Positions 1 through 10,000 of a stretch of DNA of 64,000 nt are shown one piece after another; the stretch's first letter is position 1, and every line of letters begins with the position of its first letter. The notes under the pieces were generated by a model. It did not search any database. It worked only from the letters and a program-made list of their open reading frames with translations, and was not told the origin of the DNA. The stretch comes from Acinetobacter nosocomialis NIPH 2119. Its GTDB lineage: Bacteria > Pseudomonadota > Gammaproteobacteria > Pseudomonadales > Moraxellaceae. The stretch is from contig NZ_KB849239.1 in NCBI RefSeq assembly GCF_000368085.1, positions 3,437,715 to 3,501,714 on the forward strand, in the 5' to 3' direction. The translations under genes and the position numbers were made by a program.

Positions 1-1753
1 GCACAATTAGGCCACGACGTGTTAAATGACCTTGAATTAAATCACCTAAAATTGGGTTACAGCAGTGAGCATATTTAACATCGATACCTTCAGTACCTTG
101 AATTAATCGGTCCGAATTTTCTACTTGTGGATGTTTATCATTTGCAAACAAGTGGTTGGCTACAAGTTGAGGAAGTAAATCTCCAACTGCAATTTGCTCA
201 AATAATGCATTTTTATTGTCAATATGACGCCATTGTAAGAGGTCTAGCCAATCTGCATCTGAAAGGTCGTTGATTGAACGATTAAAGAGTTTCAAAGCGC
301 GTGAAAGTGCTTGGGCACCTACTAAGCGTTGTTCTTCAATATCTTGATCTTTGAGCACGTGTTGTAAAGCACGACGAGCTTTCTGAGTATTAATAAAGCT
401 AAGCCAATCTGGATTTGGAGTTGCTAAAACATCAGTAATAATCTCAATAACTTGTCCACTGACTAGGGGTGTTGAAAGTGGCTTAATTTCACCATCAACT
501 TTCGCACCTACCGCATGGTTACCCAAGAAAAGACTGGCTGAATAGGCAAAATCAACTACTGTTGCACCTTGTGGTAATTCATGTAATTGACCATGTGGGG
601 TATAGACCCAAATTTTTTCTTGATGTAGATAATCAAGTAAATCGTTAAAAGTTGTCTTAGCACATTCACTATCAATGAGTGTATTTAAATTTTGCATTGA
701 TGCCTGAATGGCAGAGCGACAAGTTTGTGGAGCATTTTCACCTAATACCACACCAAAACGGGCAGCTTTACGCATCAATTCAGTTTGGATGGTGAGTGAT
801 AACGTAGTTTTTTCGCCTTTGAGCTTAATCAGTAGAGACTGATTCCCGCCAGGTAGTGGACGGCGGATATGATCTTGATACTGGATGACTTGGAAATTTT
901 CTTTTAATGCTGCCACTAAGCGGTCGCAGTCAGCAATAGACTGTAAAACGATTTCAAAAGCATGACTATGAGTCAGCTCTTGTAAATCCATTTCGTTTTT
1001 AACGAAATGGCGTAATAACTCAATATTATTATTTTTCTTTTTAATACGACCTTGAATGTGATAATTGTGCAGAAGCTCTGCAAGATTTTGTTCCCAAATA
1101 CTTTGATATTTACATCGTTCGGGTTTGGTTTGAAGTAAAGCATTTTGAACGTTATCAAACATATCTAAATCAAGATTTTGATAACATAAATTTTCAAGAT
1201 TATCGGCCATTTCATTCATGCCGACTAATCTTGCCATAGGTACAAAAATATCAAAAGTTTCTTGCGCGATACGAGCACGTTTATCGGGACGCAGAGCACC
1301 CAATGTGGTCATATTATGATAGCGATCAGCTAGTTTAATAATAATAACACGTGGATCTTGTAAGGTTGCTTGCAGAATTTTTCTGAAAGATGCGGCTTTA
1401 TTATATTCTTTATCGCTTGACTGGCTTAGCTTAGTTACGCCATCAACGAGTTCTGCAACTGTTTGCCCAAAGCGCTCAATAATATCATCTTTGGTATATT
1501 GAGTATCTTCAATGACGTCATGTAAGAGCGCTGCCATTAAAGTTTCCGGATCTAAACGCATATTAGCTAAGATACAGCTGACAGCAATAGGATGCAAAAT
1601 ATAAGGTTCACCACTTTTACGGGTAATACCAGTGTGTGCCAGATCTCCAAAATCACAGGCAGCAAGCACTTTCTCGACTTCACTTACTGATAAGTAAGGT
1701 TCGATAATTAATTTGAGCTGTTGCTTGGCTTGGCTGACCTCTTCGCCTGGCAT
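1..1753 (-). CDS. spoT: SpoT-type (p)ppGpp hydrolase, C-terminus outside window
   Basis: RelA/SpoT-homologue that degrades the stringent-response alarmone (p)ppGpp in the cytoplasm. I translated the minus strand from the ATG at 1753; about 584 codons are visible and the frame stays open to base 1. The N-terminal HD hydrolase domain is intact, with the HDVIEDT metal-binding motif at residues 78-84. A TGS domain follows (VYTPHGQLHELPQGAT and on). The synthetase domain between them is eroded: the usual ExQxRT motif reads SLTIQT, and the DxYAFR stretch reads HSHAFEI. This fits the known loss of synthetase activity in Moraxellaceae SpoT, so the protein is probably hydrolase-only. The gene lies downstream of rpoZ but is separated from it by a terminator hairpin and about 200 bp. 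Confidence 0.95.
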   Translation of the reverse strand, partial: MPGEEVSQAKQQLKLIIEPYLSVSEVEKVLAACDFGDLAHTGITRKSGEPYILHPIAVSCILANMRLDPETLMAALLHDVIEDTQYTKDDIIERFGQTVAELVDGVTKLSQSSDKEYNKAASFRKILQATLQDPRVIIIKLADRYHNMTTLGALRPDKRARIAQETFDIFVPMARLVGMNEMADNLENLCYQNLDLDMFDNVQNALLQTKPERCKYQSIWEQNLAELLHNYHIQGRIKKKNNNIELLRHFVKNEMDLQELTHSHAFEIVLQSIADCDRLVAALKENFQVIQYQDHIRRPLPGGNQSLLIKLKGEKTTLSLTIQTELMRKAARFGVVLGENAPQTCRSAIQASMQNLNTLIDSECAKTTFNDLLDYLHQEKIWVYTPHGQLHELPQGATVVDFAYSASLFLGNHAVGAKVDGEIKPLSTPLVSGQVIEIITDVLATPNPDWLSFINTQKARRALQHVLKDQDIEEQRLVGAQALSRALKLFNRSINDLSDADWLDLLQWRHIDNKNALFEQIAVGDLLPQLVANHLFANDKHPQVENSDRLIQGTEGIDVKYAHCCNPILGDLIQGHLTRRGLIV

Positions 1754-1914
1754 AGACCACCCTTTTTCTGTTACTTAAAAAACTAAATCTATCTACTTCT
1801 TAATGAAAAGCATATTGCGGAACTTGTCAATTTTTTCGTTTGAAAAAGTGTATTTTTTTTTCAATGAAAATAATTGCTTTTGCCAATATGTTTTTAAATA
1901 TAAAGAAGCCAAAT

Positions 1915-1946
1915 AAAAAACCATCGCAAAGAAACGATGGTTTTTT
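1915..1946 (-). terminator. Bidirectional terminator after rpoZ
   Basis: Six A residues, the stem CCATCG, an 8-nt loop, CGATGG and six T residues. The element works on either strand, and here it follows rpoZ on the minus strand. It would uncouple spoT from gmk-rpoZ transcription at least partly. Confidence 0.85.
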
Positions 1947-1962
1947 ATAGAAACAGGAGTAA

Positions 1963-2241
1963 TTAGAAAGAAAAACCTTCTAAATTTAAACTGTTTGTAG
2001 AAAGGGCAAGATCAAGACTAGAAGTTTGATAATCTTGCTCACGTTGTTTAAGAATTTCTTTCGTTACGTGACCTACAGCGATTTCGCGTAAAGCAACAAC
2101 TGTTGGTTTGTCGTTATCCCATTCTACAGTTGGCTCCATGCCTTGACGTGCCAATTGACGAGCACGTTTACTTGCAACGAGCACAAGCTCAAAACGGTTG
2201 TCTACATGATCTAAACAATCTTCAACGGTGACGCGTGCCAT
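1963..2241 (-). CDS. rpoZ: RNA polymerase omega subunit
   Basis: A small 92-residue protein matching the omega subunit, which helps fold and stabilise the beta-prime subunit of RNA polymerase. The family signature is the N-terminal [20 protein letters not shown] with the following basic SKRARQL segment, and then [16 protein letters not shown]. The start is a clear ATG at 2241. It lies 72 bp downstream of gmk on the same strand, the conserved gmk-rpoZ-spoT order of gammaproteobacteria. The C-terminal tail (residues 70-92) is serine/leucine-rich and variable in this family. Confidence 0.96.
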   Translation of the reverse strand: MARVTVEDCLDHVDNRFELVLVASKRARQLARQGMEPTVEWDNDKPTVVALREIAVGHVTKEILKQREQDYQTSSLDLALSTNSLNLEGFSF

Positions 2242-2313
2242 AAAAGTTCTCGTTTTGGAATGGTAAATTTGAACAGACTAAATAGTATAAAAGGCTTTCG
2301 TTCTAGACTCAAG

Positions 2314-2943
2314 TTATTCCTGTTTTGGTTGAGGAGTAATCAAGTCCTGAATTAATGCTTGGTGTCTATTTGCTTGTTGAGATAACACTAAGCGGTTTGC
2401 AGTAATTACTGCTTCAAGCTCATGAAGTGCTTTATTAAAGTCATCATTAATAATAATGTAATCAAAATTTACATAGTGTTGCATGTCTTCCACAGCACAG
2501 CTTAAGCGATGTTCGATAACTTCCACAGAGTCTGTGCCACGGTTAGATAACCGTTGACGTAAATCGAATTGAGTAGGTGGTAAGATAAAGATCTGTTTAG
2601 ATTCAGGAAAGAGTTTACGTACTTGCTCAGCACCTTGCCAGTCAATTTCAAGCAAGACATCATGCCCTTGAGCTAATTGTTGTTTAACAGTTGCTTGAGA
2701 AGTGCCGTAGTAGTTACCAAATACTTCAGCGTATTCAATAAATCCACCTTGATTTACTTGGTCTAAAAAGACATCTTTTGTTGTGAAATGATAGTGAACA
2801 CCATCTAACTCACCTGGTCGTTGACCTCGGGTAGTATGCGAAACTGAAACATGTAAATTGCTCACACGGTCAAGTAGGGCTTTCACCAAAGATGTTTTGC
2901 CCGTTCCTGATGCAGCAGAAACGACAAACAATAGACCCGACAT
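2314..2943 (-). CDS. gmk: Guanylate kinase
   Basis: Phosphorylates GMP to GDP with ATP, feeding GTP, dGTP and alarmone synthesis. The 209-residue protein begins MSGLLFVVSAASGTGKTSL, with the P-loop at residues 10-17. It continues with the GMP-binding SHTTRGQRPGE segment and the YAEVFGNYYGTS region typical of the family. I place the start at the ATG at 2943, where AGGA lies upstream at good spacing. The frame is open for 26 codons further, but those residues do not belong to the family. It is divergent from ispH and first in the gmk-rpoZ pair. Confidence 0.96.
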   Translation of the reverse strand: MSGLLFVVSAASGTGKTSLVKALLDRVSNLHVSVSHTTRGQRPGELDGVHYHFTTKDVFLDQVNQGGFIEYAEVFGNYYGTSQATVKQQLAQGHDVLLEIDWQGAEQVRKLFPESKQIFILPPTQFDLRQRLSNRGTDSVEVIEHRLSCAVEDMQHYVNFDYIIINDDFNKALHELEAVITANRLVLSQQANRHQALIQDLITPQPKQE

Positions 2944-3065
2944 GATATTTTTCCTGATATGATAAAATATCTTCGCTATTGTAGTGTACCGTGCGTTTAA
3001 ACTGAATAGTTTTAACTGCAAATATTTACGAGAACTTCCCCTGTTTTATTAATTTTGAGGCTGTT

Positions 3066-4016
3066 ATGGAAATTGTGTTAGCTAATCCGCGTGGTTTTTG
3101 TGCCGGTGTTGATCGAGCCATAGCAATCGTCAATCGGGCTTTGGAATGTTTTAATCCACCTATTTATGTGCGTCATGAAGTTGTCCACAATAAATTTGTG
3201 GTAGATGACTTACGTCAAAGAGGGGCTGTTTTCGTTGATGAGCTGGATCAAGTGCCAGATGATTCTATTGTAATTTTCAGTGCGCACGGAGTTTCAAAAG
3301 CGGTTCAGCAAGAAGCAGAGCGTCGAGGTCTCAAAGTTTTTGATGCGACTTGTCCGCTTGTTACGAAAGTGCATATTGAAGTGACTAAATATGCCCGTGA
3401 AGGTACAGAAGCGATTTTAATTGGTCATGAAGGGCACCCAGAAGTGGAAGGAACAATGGGGCAATATGACAAATTAAAAGGCGGTGACATTTATTTGGTC
3501 GAAGATGAAGCCGATGTAGCAGCGCTTGAAGTCAGACATCCAGAAAAATTAGCTTTTGTTACACAAACGACTTTATCTATTGATGATACTGCGAAAGTCA
3601 TTGATGCTTTGCGTGCGAAGTTCCCTAAAATTCAAGGGCCACGCAAAGATGATATTTGTTATGCAACTCAAAATAGACAAGATGCCGTACGTGATTTAGC
3701 TGAAAAATGCGATGTCGTATTAGTTGTTGGATCACCTAATTCATCAAATTCGAATCGTTTACGAGAGCTTGCTGAACGCATGGGCAAAGCTGCCTATCTA
3801 GTAGATAACGCCGATCAGCTTGAACAATCATGGTTCAATGATACTTGTAAAATTGGCGTTACAGCAGGCGCTTCTGCTCCAGAAATTTTAATTAAACAAG
3901 TGATTCAACGTTTACAGGACTGGGGAGCCCAAGCACCTAAAGAGTTAGAAGGGCGTGAAGAAAATATTACTTTTAGTCTTCCTAAAGAATTACGTATTCA
4001 TGTGACTCAAGCATAA
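3066..4016 (+). CDS. ispH: 4-hydroxy-3-methylbut-2-enyl diphosphate reductase (LytB)
   Basis: Last enzyme of the non-mevalonate (MEP) isoprenoid pathway. It reduces HMBPP to IPP and DMAPP with a 4Fe-4S cluster. The 316-residue protein has the family N-terminus [15 protein letters not shown] (first cluster cysteine, C12), the FSAHGVS motif, [11 protein letters not shown] (second cysteine), [14 protein letters not shown], and [14 protein letters not shown] (third cysteine). TTGAGG precedes the ATG at 3066. Length is normal for the family. A terminator follows, so it appears monocistronic and separate from the pilin operon downstream. Confidence 0.97.
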   Translation: MEIVLANPRGFCAGVDRAIAIVNRALECFNPPIYVRHEVVHNKFVVDDLRQRGAVFVDELDQVPDDSIVIFSAHGVSKAVQQEAERRGLKVFDATCPLVTKVHIEVTKYAREGTEAILIGHEGHPEVEGTMGQYDKLKGGDIYLVEDEADVAALEVRHPEKLAFVTQTTLSIDDTAKVIDALRAKFPKIQGPRKDDICYATQNRQDAVRDLAEKCDVVLVVGSPNSSNSNRLRELAERMGKAAYLVDNADQLEQSWFNDTCKIGVTAGASAPEILIKQVIQRLQDWGAQAPKELEGREENITFSLPKELRIHVTQA

Positions 4017-4053
4017 AATGTGACTTGTTTAACATGCTGATTTTAAAAAATTT

Positions 4054-4092
4054 AAACAGATGATTGTCAAATGACGGTTATCTGTTTTTTTA
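4054..4092 (+). terminator. Rho-independent terminator after ispH
   Basis: AAACAGAT and ATCTGTTT form an 8-bp stem around an 18-nt loop, followed by a run of T residues ending near 4091. It lies 37 bp after the ispH stop. Confidence 0.7.
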
Positions 4093-4118
4093 TACCCTTT
4101 ATCTGGTTTGTATTCGTT

Positions 4119-4147
4119 TTGTAAAAGTAGAGCGTAAAATTTATATA
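4119..4147 (+). promoter_or_regulatory. Candidate sigma-70 promoter of the pilin operon
   Basis: TTGTAA (4119-4124), a 17-bp spacer and TATATA (4142-4147) resemble -35 and -10 boxes. The predicted start site would give a leader of about 30 nt before the first minor pilin gene. It lies between the ispH terminator and the first pilin. Confidence 0.5.
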
Positions 4148-4184
4148 TAAATAAAAAGTTTTAAATTTATTTGGGGTTATGGGG

Positions 4185-4658
4185 ATGAGGGGAATTACTC
4201 CGCAAGAAGGGTTCACCTTAGTGGAACTCATCGTAACAATTGCAGTCATGGCTATTATTGCAATGATGGCTGCGCCGTCTATGTCAAATTTATTAGAAAG
4301 TAAACGTTTAGATACTAATCAAAGAGATTTAATTAGCACTCTATCTGAGGCGAAAAGTCAGGCTGTGCTTGGTCGTCAGAATGTTTCAGTTAATTTGAAT
4401 TCAGCGGCTTCTAATACGGCCACTTTATTAAATTGGCAACCTACTTCTAACAACACCCTAACGCTAAAAAATATAGCTGCTGATAATACCCAAAGTTCTT
4501 TAGCTATCACTACTTTAACATTTAACGCAAATGGAGTTGTGAGTAATATTACTCAGGATGCACTTATATCTATTTGTAATTCAAGAATAAATAAAAAGAA
4601 AAATTTTATACTTACAAAACTTGGAGCTTTGGTTTTTAAAGCTGAGGAGACATGCTAA
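4185..4658 (+). CDS. FimT/FimU-type minor pilin (GspH family)
   Basis: A class III-signal pseudopilin of 157 residues that would be cleaved by prepilin peptidase PilD and inserted in the inner membrane as a minor pilin. The short leader MRGITPQEG precedes FTLVE, with Glu5 of the mature protein, then a hydrophobic helix (LIVTIAVMAIIAMMAAPSM). A GspH/FimT-like C-terminal domain follows. ATG also occurs at 4179, but GGGG is only 2 nt from it and 8 nt from 4185, so I chose 4185. It is the first gene of the minor pilin operon; its stop overlaps the pilV start (TAATG). Assignment to FimT rather than FimU is uncertain. Confidence 0.85.
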   Translation: MRGITPQEGFTLVELIVTIAVMAIIAMMAAPSMSNLLESKRLDTNQRDLISTLSEAKSQAVLGRQNVSVNLNSAASNTATLLNWQPTSNNTLTLKNIAADNTQSSLAITTLTFNANGVVSNITQDALISICNSRINKKKNFILTKLGALVFKAEETC

Positions 4659-5212
4659 TGCATTTAAACAATCTGAAAGCTCAAGCAGGTGTTGGTTTAA
4701 TAGAAGTTTTAGTCGCTTTAATTCTACTTGCAATAGGAGTGCTTGGTTATGTAGCACTTCAGATTAGGGCAATGGATGCATCTTCAGAAGCATTAACTAA
4801 ATCTCAGGCGATGATAGTCATGAGGGGGTTAGCTGAAAATATTCGCACAAATAGTGTTCAAGCTGGTCAATATCCAGCATTTGTGCGTAGTTATAGTAAT
4901 TTTTCATCAACTACAGTGGCTCCGACTTCCTGCTTTAATACGCCGTGTACGCCTTCACAGCTTGCTCAATTTGACGCATATCAAACAGCAAAAAATGCAG
5001 ATCAGCTGGGTATCAAAATTACAATGACAAATTGTCCAGGCGTTACTTCAACTATGACTTTACAAAGGCAATGTTTATTCGCTTTTTGGGGGAAAACTTT
5101 ACCTTTAACGAGTACAAGTGGGAGTACATCAACTGTAGATGTATCAAATTGCATCACTAGTAGTGGAATTTATGTCTCTAATTCTAAGTGTTTAATGATG
5201 GAGACATATTGA
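4658..5212 (+). CDS. pilV: Type IV pilus minor pilin PilV
   Basis: A 184-residue prepilin-like protein with leader MHLNNLKAQAG, then VGLIEVLVALILLAIGVLGYVALQ, the PilV/GspI-type N-terminal helix. The consensus Phe after the cleavage Gly is replaced by Val, common in PilV. In type IV pili, minor pilins prime pilus assembly and carry PilY1 to the tip. The body contains paired cysteines (SCFNTPCTPSQ, TNCPGV, RQCLF), suggesting disulfides. ATGs occur at 4652 and 4658; GAGGAG at 4644-4649 sits 8 nt from 4658, the better spacing. The stop overlaps pilW as TGATG, so translation is probably coupled. Confidence 0.9.
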   Translation: MHLNNLKAQAGVGLIEVLVALILLAIGVLGYVALQIRAMDASSEALTKSQAMIVMRGLAENIRTNSVQAGQYPAFVRSYSNFSSTTVAPTSCFNTPCTPSQLAQFDAYQTAKNADQLGIKITMTNCPGVTSTMTLQRQCLFAFWGKTLPLTSTSGSTSTVDVSNCITSSGIYVSNSKCLMMETY

Positions 5213-6210
5213 TGAATCGATCATTTATAGAAAAGCAGCAAGGATTTACCTTAATTGAACTTATGGTTGCTTTGGCTTTAGGTTTAATTCTTGTTGCAGC
5301 TGCTACTCAATTGTTTATAGGTGGAATTTTATCAAGTCGTCTACAAAAAGCGAATGCTGAAATACAAGATAGTGGTATTTTTGGTCTGGATTATATTATA
5401 CGTGACATACGACTTGTAAATTATGGAAATATTATAAATCCTCAGTTAAATGATACTACTCCTTGGGGAGGGATAGTGTTAACGGGTTCTACTGCTACCA
5501 ATAATAACAATGTAAATTTTGTGCCTAATACGGGGACTAACGCCTATATCGCAGATGCTTTATTAAGCCGTGGTGCAGGCGATACAGTAAGTACCTTAAA
5601 TAACCAGTGGAAAGGCCTTTCAAATATACAGAACAGTTCAAATGCAACTATACAGAGTGATCAGCTTACTATTCAATTTATTGCTCCTTCTAATATGACA
5701 AATTGTGAAGGTGCAAATGTTTTGGCGGGTGATCTTGTTGTAGAGCGCTATTTTTTACGTCTCGATAATAATGGGAGTTCACAACAAGATTATGCCCTAG
5801 CATGTGATGCAAATACACCTTCTACCACACCTACAGCTCAACCAACATCAGTTGATGGGTTTGGAGATGCGGGTCAAATTATATTGCCACGTATTGATCA
5901 TTTTCATGTTCTATTAGGCGCGAAAAATGCAGCTGGTAATTTTGCTTATTACACTATTCCTCAATATCGAGTGGCTGCACAAGCTGCAAGAGATGCGACC
6001 CCTACACAATTAGCTCCACGTATCTTATCCATACAAATTTCTGTATTAGCGCGTTCTACCAATAATGCTCAAAACAAAGCAGTCGATCCTAATCAAACTT
6101 TTGTAATGTTAGATCAAACAGTACATGCCTCAGATACAAGTTCACGATTCTTGCGACGCGTTTATAGCACAACAATTGCTTTACGTAATGCAATGGGGGA
6201 AAAACTATGA
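5212..6210 (+). CDS. pilW: Type IV pilus minor pilin PilW (ComB-like)
   Basis: A 332-residue minor pilin with leader MNRSFIEKQQG, cleavage before FTLIELMVALALGLILVAAATQLFIGG, and a long C-terminal domain with two cysteines (MTNCEGAN, LACDAN). Position between pilV and pilX, size and N-terminus fit PilW. The A. baylyi competence protein ComB occupies the equivalent place, which I state from memory of that locus. The start is the ATG at 5212, overlapping the pilV stop and preceded by GGAGA. The end overlaps pilX by 4 bp (ATGA). It should act in the inner membrane priming complex and at the pilus tip. Confidence 0.88.
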   Translation: MNRSFIEKQQGFTLIELMVALALGLILVAAATQLFIGGILSSRLQKANAEIQDSGIFGLDYIIRDIRLVNYGNIINPQLNDTTPWGGIVLTGSTATNNNNVNFVPNTGTNAYIADALLSRGAGDTVSTLNNQWKGLSNIQNSSNATIQSDQLTIQFIAPSNMTNCEGANVLAGDLVVERYFLRLDNNGSSQQDYALACDANTPSTTPTAQPTSVDGFGDAGQIILPRIDHFHVLLGAKNAAGNFAYYTIPQYRVAAQAARDATPTQLAPRILSIQISVLARSTNNAQNKAVDPNQTFVMLDQTVHASDTSSRFLRRVYSTTIALRNAMGEKL

Positions 6211-7022
6211 CCCATTTGAGAAGCAAATATATAGTCCAACATCATCAAAAAGGTGCGACGCTTATTGTTGTGCTTATTATTTTGTTAATTGTTATTGCTG
6301 TGGGGGTTTTAGCCATTAGGGTGGCTATTGTTTCTTTGAAAGTTGCAACAAATAGCCAAATTGGCCAATTAAATTTTCAATCTTCTGATACTCCTATACA
6401 GCTCATCACCCAGATGGATCCAACGACGCTTACAAATATTAGTAATGTGTTAGGAGCAGCACTTAAAGAAAATGAGAGTCATCCTGGATCGGAATATAAT
6501 TTTTGCTATAAGCCAGTTTCGACCACTGTAAGTTTTGCCCAAACCCGAGATGCGAGTCTACTGCGAGCAGGAACTGCTAACAATGCCGTGGTAGAGGATG
6601 GAGGAGTGGCTGGCTTTTGTGACCTGACCACTGATTATGGAAGTAATCGTCAAGCTGTCGTTACACAAATTGCTGTAAGCATTCCAACAGATGCCGTTAA
6701 TGATGTTCCAGGTTCAAATTTACCACGCGGAACAAATGCGTCTGAAGGTACTGCTTTACCAAAGAGTATGCTTTCTACACAACGCATTCGAGTGATTTCA
6801 ACTTCTTTTTTACCTGCTTATGCTTCTACCTCAATGCAAACTTTGCAAGCAGATTGTTTGAGTACAAATAGTGCCAAGATCAGCGATAACTTTGATAGCT
6901 CATTAAGTAATAAACAAACGTTAGCTGATTGTTTGGCAAATCATAACGTACCTTTTAGTACTCAGATTCAAGAATTTAACTATACCAATAAACTTACTGA
7001 AACTATGGCGCCAGGTTCATAA
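6207..7022 (+). CDS. pilX: Type IV pilus assembly protein PilX
   Basis: A 271-residue minor pilin. The leader is MTHLRSKYIVQHHQKG, followed by ATLIVVLIILLIVIAVGVLAIRVAIVSLKVATNSQ, a PilX N-terminal helix that lacks the usual mature Glu5. Lack of Glu5 is typical for PilX/GspK-like tip subunits, which sit at the top of the minor pilin complex. The C-terminal half is Ser/Thr/Asn-rich with several cysteines. It starts within the pilW stop (ATGA) and ends overlapping the first possible pilY1 ATG (TAATG), so the operon is translationally coupled throughout. Confidence 0.88.
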   Translation: MTHLRSKYIVQHHQKGATLIVVLIILLIVIAVGVLAIRVAIVSLKVATNSQIGQLNFQSSDTPIQLITQMDPTTLTNISNVLGAALKENESHPGSEYNFCYKPVSTTVSFAQTRDASLLRAGTANNAVVEDGGVAGFCDLTTDYGSNRQAVVTQIAVSIPTDAVNDVPGSNLPRGTNASEGTALPKSMLSTQRIRVISTSFLPAYASTSMQTLQADCLSTNSAKISDNFDSSLSNKQTLADCLANHNVPFSTQIQEFNYTNKLTETMAPGS

Positions 7023-10000
7023 TGGGGAATATCATGAAACTACATTTCAAACCAAATAAATTATGGTATGCCATCTATTCAACTTCGATGACATTTACAT
7101 GGCTTATGTCAAGTTCTGTAGTGCAGGCAAGTGATTTACAAATTTATGCCTCACCTACAGCAGGTAAAAAAACAATTGTTATGATGCTAGATACTTCTGG
7201 ATCAATGGGGCGTACGATCCAGTCCGGTTATAGTATTTATGATGATTACGGTATTACAAGTTGTTCAACTACTTATGTAAACTCAACAACTACTCCTAGT
7301 TATCGTCGGTATTATTGCGGGGTTTCCTCAAATACCACTAATAGCAAAGTAACTAATTTAGCAACCGGATGTGAGAAACAGGCAGATAATAGTTATCGTT
7401 GTTATGACCGGTTAACGCGCCTAAAAGATGGTATGTTTTCTTTTTTAGAAAATAATAACCCGATATTTAATAATGTAAGTGTTGGATTGGGGCATTTCTC
7501 TACATACAGTAGTGGTACTACTGGTGATGGCAGTAGCGGAGAAATTTTGGTTCCAGCAGCAAATTTGGGCGTTGTAGGATCTGCACAAAGAGTTGCATTA
7601 AAAAATGCTGTAGCTGGATTAGAAGCAAGTGGAGGAACGCCTACTGCTAATGCTTATGCTGAGGCAGCAGCTTACTTAATGGGAACACGAACATTAAGCT
7701 CGACTACAGCAAATGTGGCAATGTATTTTAAATATTATCCAGTTTTAACTCAGACGTCACAAACCGTTTACTATGCCTGTGGTAATACTTCAGCTAGTGG
7801 TTCAACAGATAATACAAAGTGTACATATACGCCGACCTCAATTCCAAACCAGTCTAATTTATCTAACTATAGTAGTAATACTACAAGCTCAACAAATGGA
7901 AATATAACGACTTACACCACTTATTATTATAAAACGACTGGATGGTTTTATCCTACAACGACCTATTACTATAAAACTACCTATAGTGAAACTAAAGTAA
8001 CCAGTTCAACACCTAATTATCAAAGCTGTACAGCATATAACTCTAATGGATGTACTACTTGGAGTGCGGCTTCTTTAACTAATCCAACAACAGATACCTA
8101 TGATACGCAATGTACGGTTAATACAGTGGCTGGTACATGTGTCTATCAAACTAAAACAATTTTAGGTACAAACAGTTATAGTGGATTTAATAGCTCCGTT
8201 CAAAGTTCAAAAGATCCAGATACCAACTACACTACATATAAATCACCATTACCTCCCGTTAGTCAGCGTCAAAGTTGTGATGGACAAGGGGTTTATATTT
8301 TGTCTGATGGTGAACCAACGAATAACGTAAACTCTTCTGTTTTAGCCTCTGCATTGAACCTTAGCTCGTTTAGTAATAGTGGTGGACTGAGCGGTGGTAC
8401 AAACTGGGATTATATGAGTAACTTCGCTAAGGCCTTATTTAATGGTGGGGTAATTCAAAGTGATGCTAATAATGCTACAAACCCAGCTAATGTATCTATA
8501 CAAACTGCTTTTGTTGGTTTTGGTTCAGCATTAAATGCCTTGAGCACTACAGATGCGAAGAACGCTTGTAAAATGAGTTCTCGTACTCAAATAGATAGAA
8601 GTGGAGATGATGCATGTTCTCCGAATCAGGGAACAAATGCTGTATCTGCCCCAGGTTATGGTAATGGTGGATTTTTTCCTACCCAAAGTGCACAGGGAGT
8701 AACCGATAGCGTAATTGCATTTATTAATAACTTAGGGAAGGTGCCTTTAGAGCCTCTTACTACTGGTGCGATTTCTGTACCTTATGATGCATTAAATCCT
8801 AAAAACCTACAGGAATATGGTTATTTACGGGCTTTTGAGCCAGATCCGGCAAATGCTTATCTGACTTGGCGAGGTAACTTAAAAAAATATCATGTGGTTT
8901 TATCTGGTTCAAATGCTGGTGCATTTGAAGCGAACTCTGGTGGGCTGGTCTATGATGCAAATGGAGCATTCCGTAGTGGTACAAAAGATTATTGGAATAG
9001 CTCTAGCTATAATGATGGCGGAAAAGTTTTCTTAGGAGGAGCCTATAGCAATGTACCATTACCAACTTTAGGTCAGCCAGAAGAGGTAAATTCTCAAGGT
9101 AATATTACTAAATATTATTATGCTGCAAAAAATAAAATCCGAAATCTGTTTACTGATGTTTCTACCGTGGCTGCAGATGGTAGTTTAACTAAAATATCAA
9201 CTACAAATACTAACTTACTGAAAATTCCTGCTGCGCCTGCTGTAAATACAAATCCTTTTGATACACCAGCAAATACTGCAAGTTATGTGCTAGGAAAATT
9301 TAATAGCTCTACGGGACAAGATGTTTTGAAGACATTCCCTGTGAGCTTAAAATTAAAATTATTAAATTACTTGGGTTATCCGACAGATATTACGGCGACA
9401 GCTCTACCAAGCACATTAACTACATCAAATGCCCCTTATTTATCGATGGGCGGGAGTATCCACTCTTTTCCGGTACAGCTGACTTATAGTGGTACTTTAG
9501 ATCAAAATGGAAATTTAACCAGTGCACGTGAGCAATCTATTCTTTACGGAAGTATGGAAGGAGGATTGCATATCGTAGATGCCTCTTCTGGGGTTGAGCA
9601 AATGGTATTTATCCCAGCCGATATATTAAATGATACGGTGGCTTCTAAAGCTTTAGTGGTAGGGCAAAGTGATTCAACAGCCCCTGCTCAAGGTATGGAT
9701 GGAGCGTGGGTATCGGATCCAGCATATAACATTACCACTACAGGTTCAGGAAGTTCAGCAGTATCAAAAGTTACTGCTAAACAAATGAATATTTATGGTG
9801 GAATGCGTATGGGGGGCAGTAGCTATTATGGATTAAATGTATTAAATCCAAGTTCCCCACAATTAATGTTTAGAATAGGTGCAGATCAATCTGACTATAG
9901 CCGTATGGGGCAAAGCTGGTCTAAGCCTGTACTTGCAAATATTCGTTATAACGGTGCGATTAGACGTGTCATGATTGTTGGTGGTGGTTATGATCAATGC

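Noticed and set aside
4067..4249. 60-residue minus-strand ORF overlapping the start of the pilin operon
   Set aside because: It overlaps the ispH terminator, the candidate promoter and the first pilin, and its residues are typical of an A+T-rich shadow frame.
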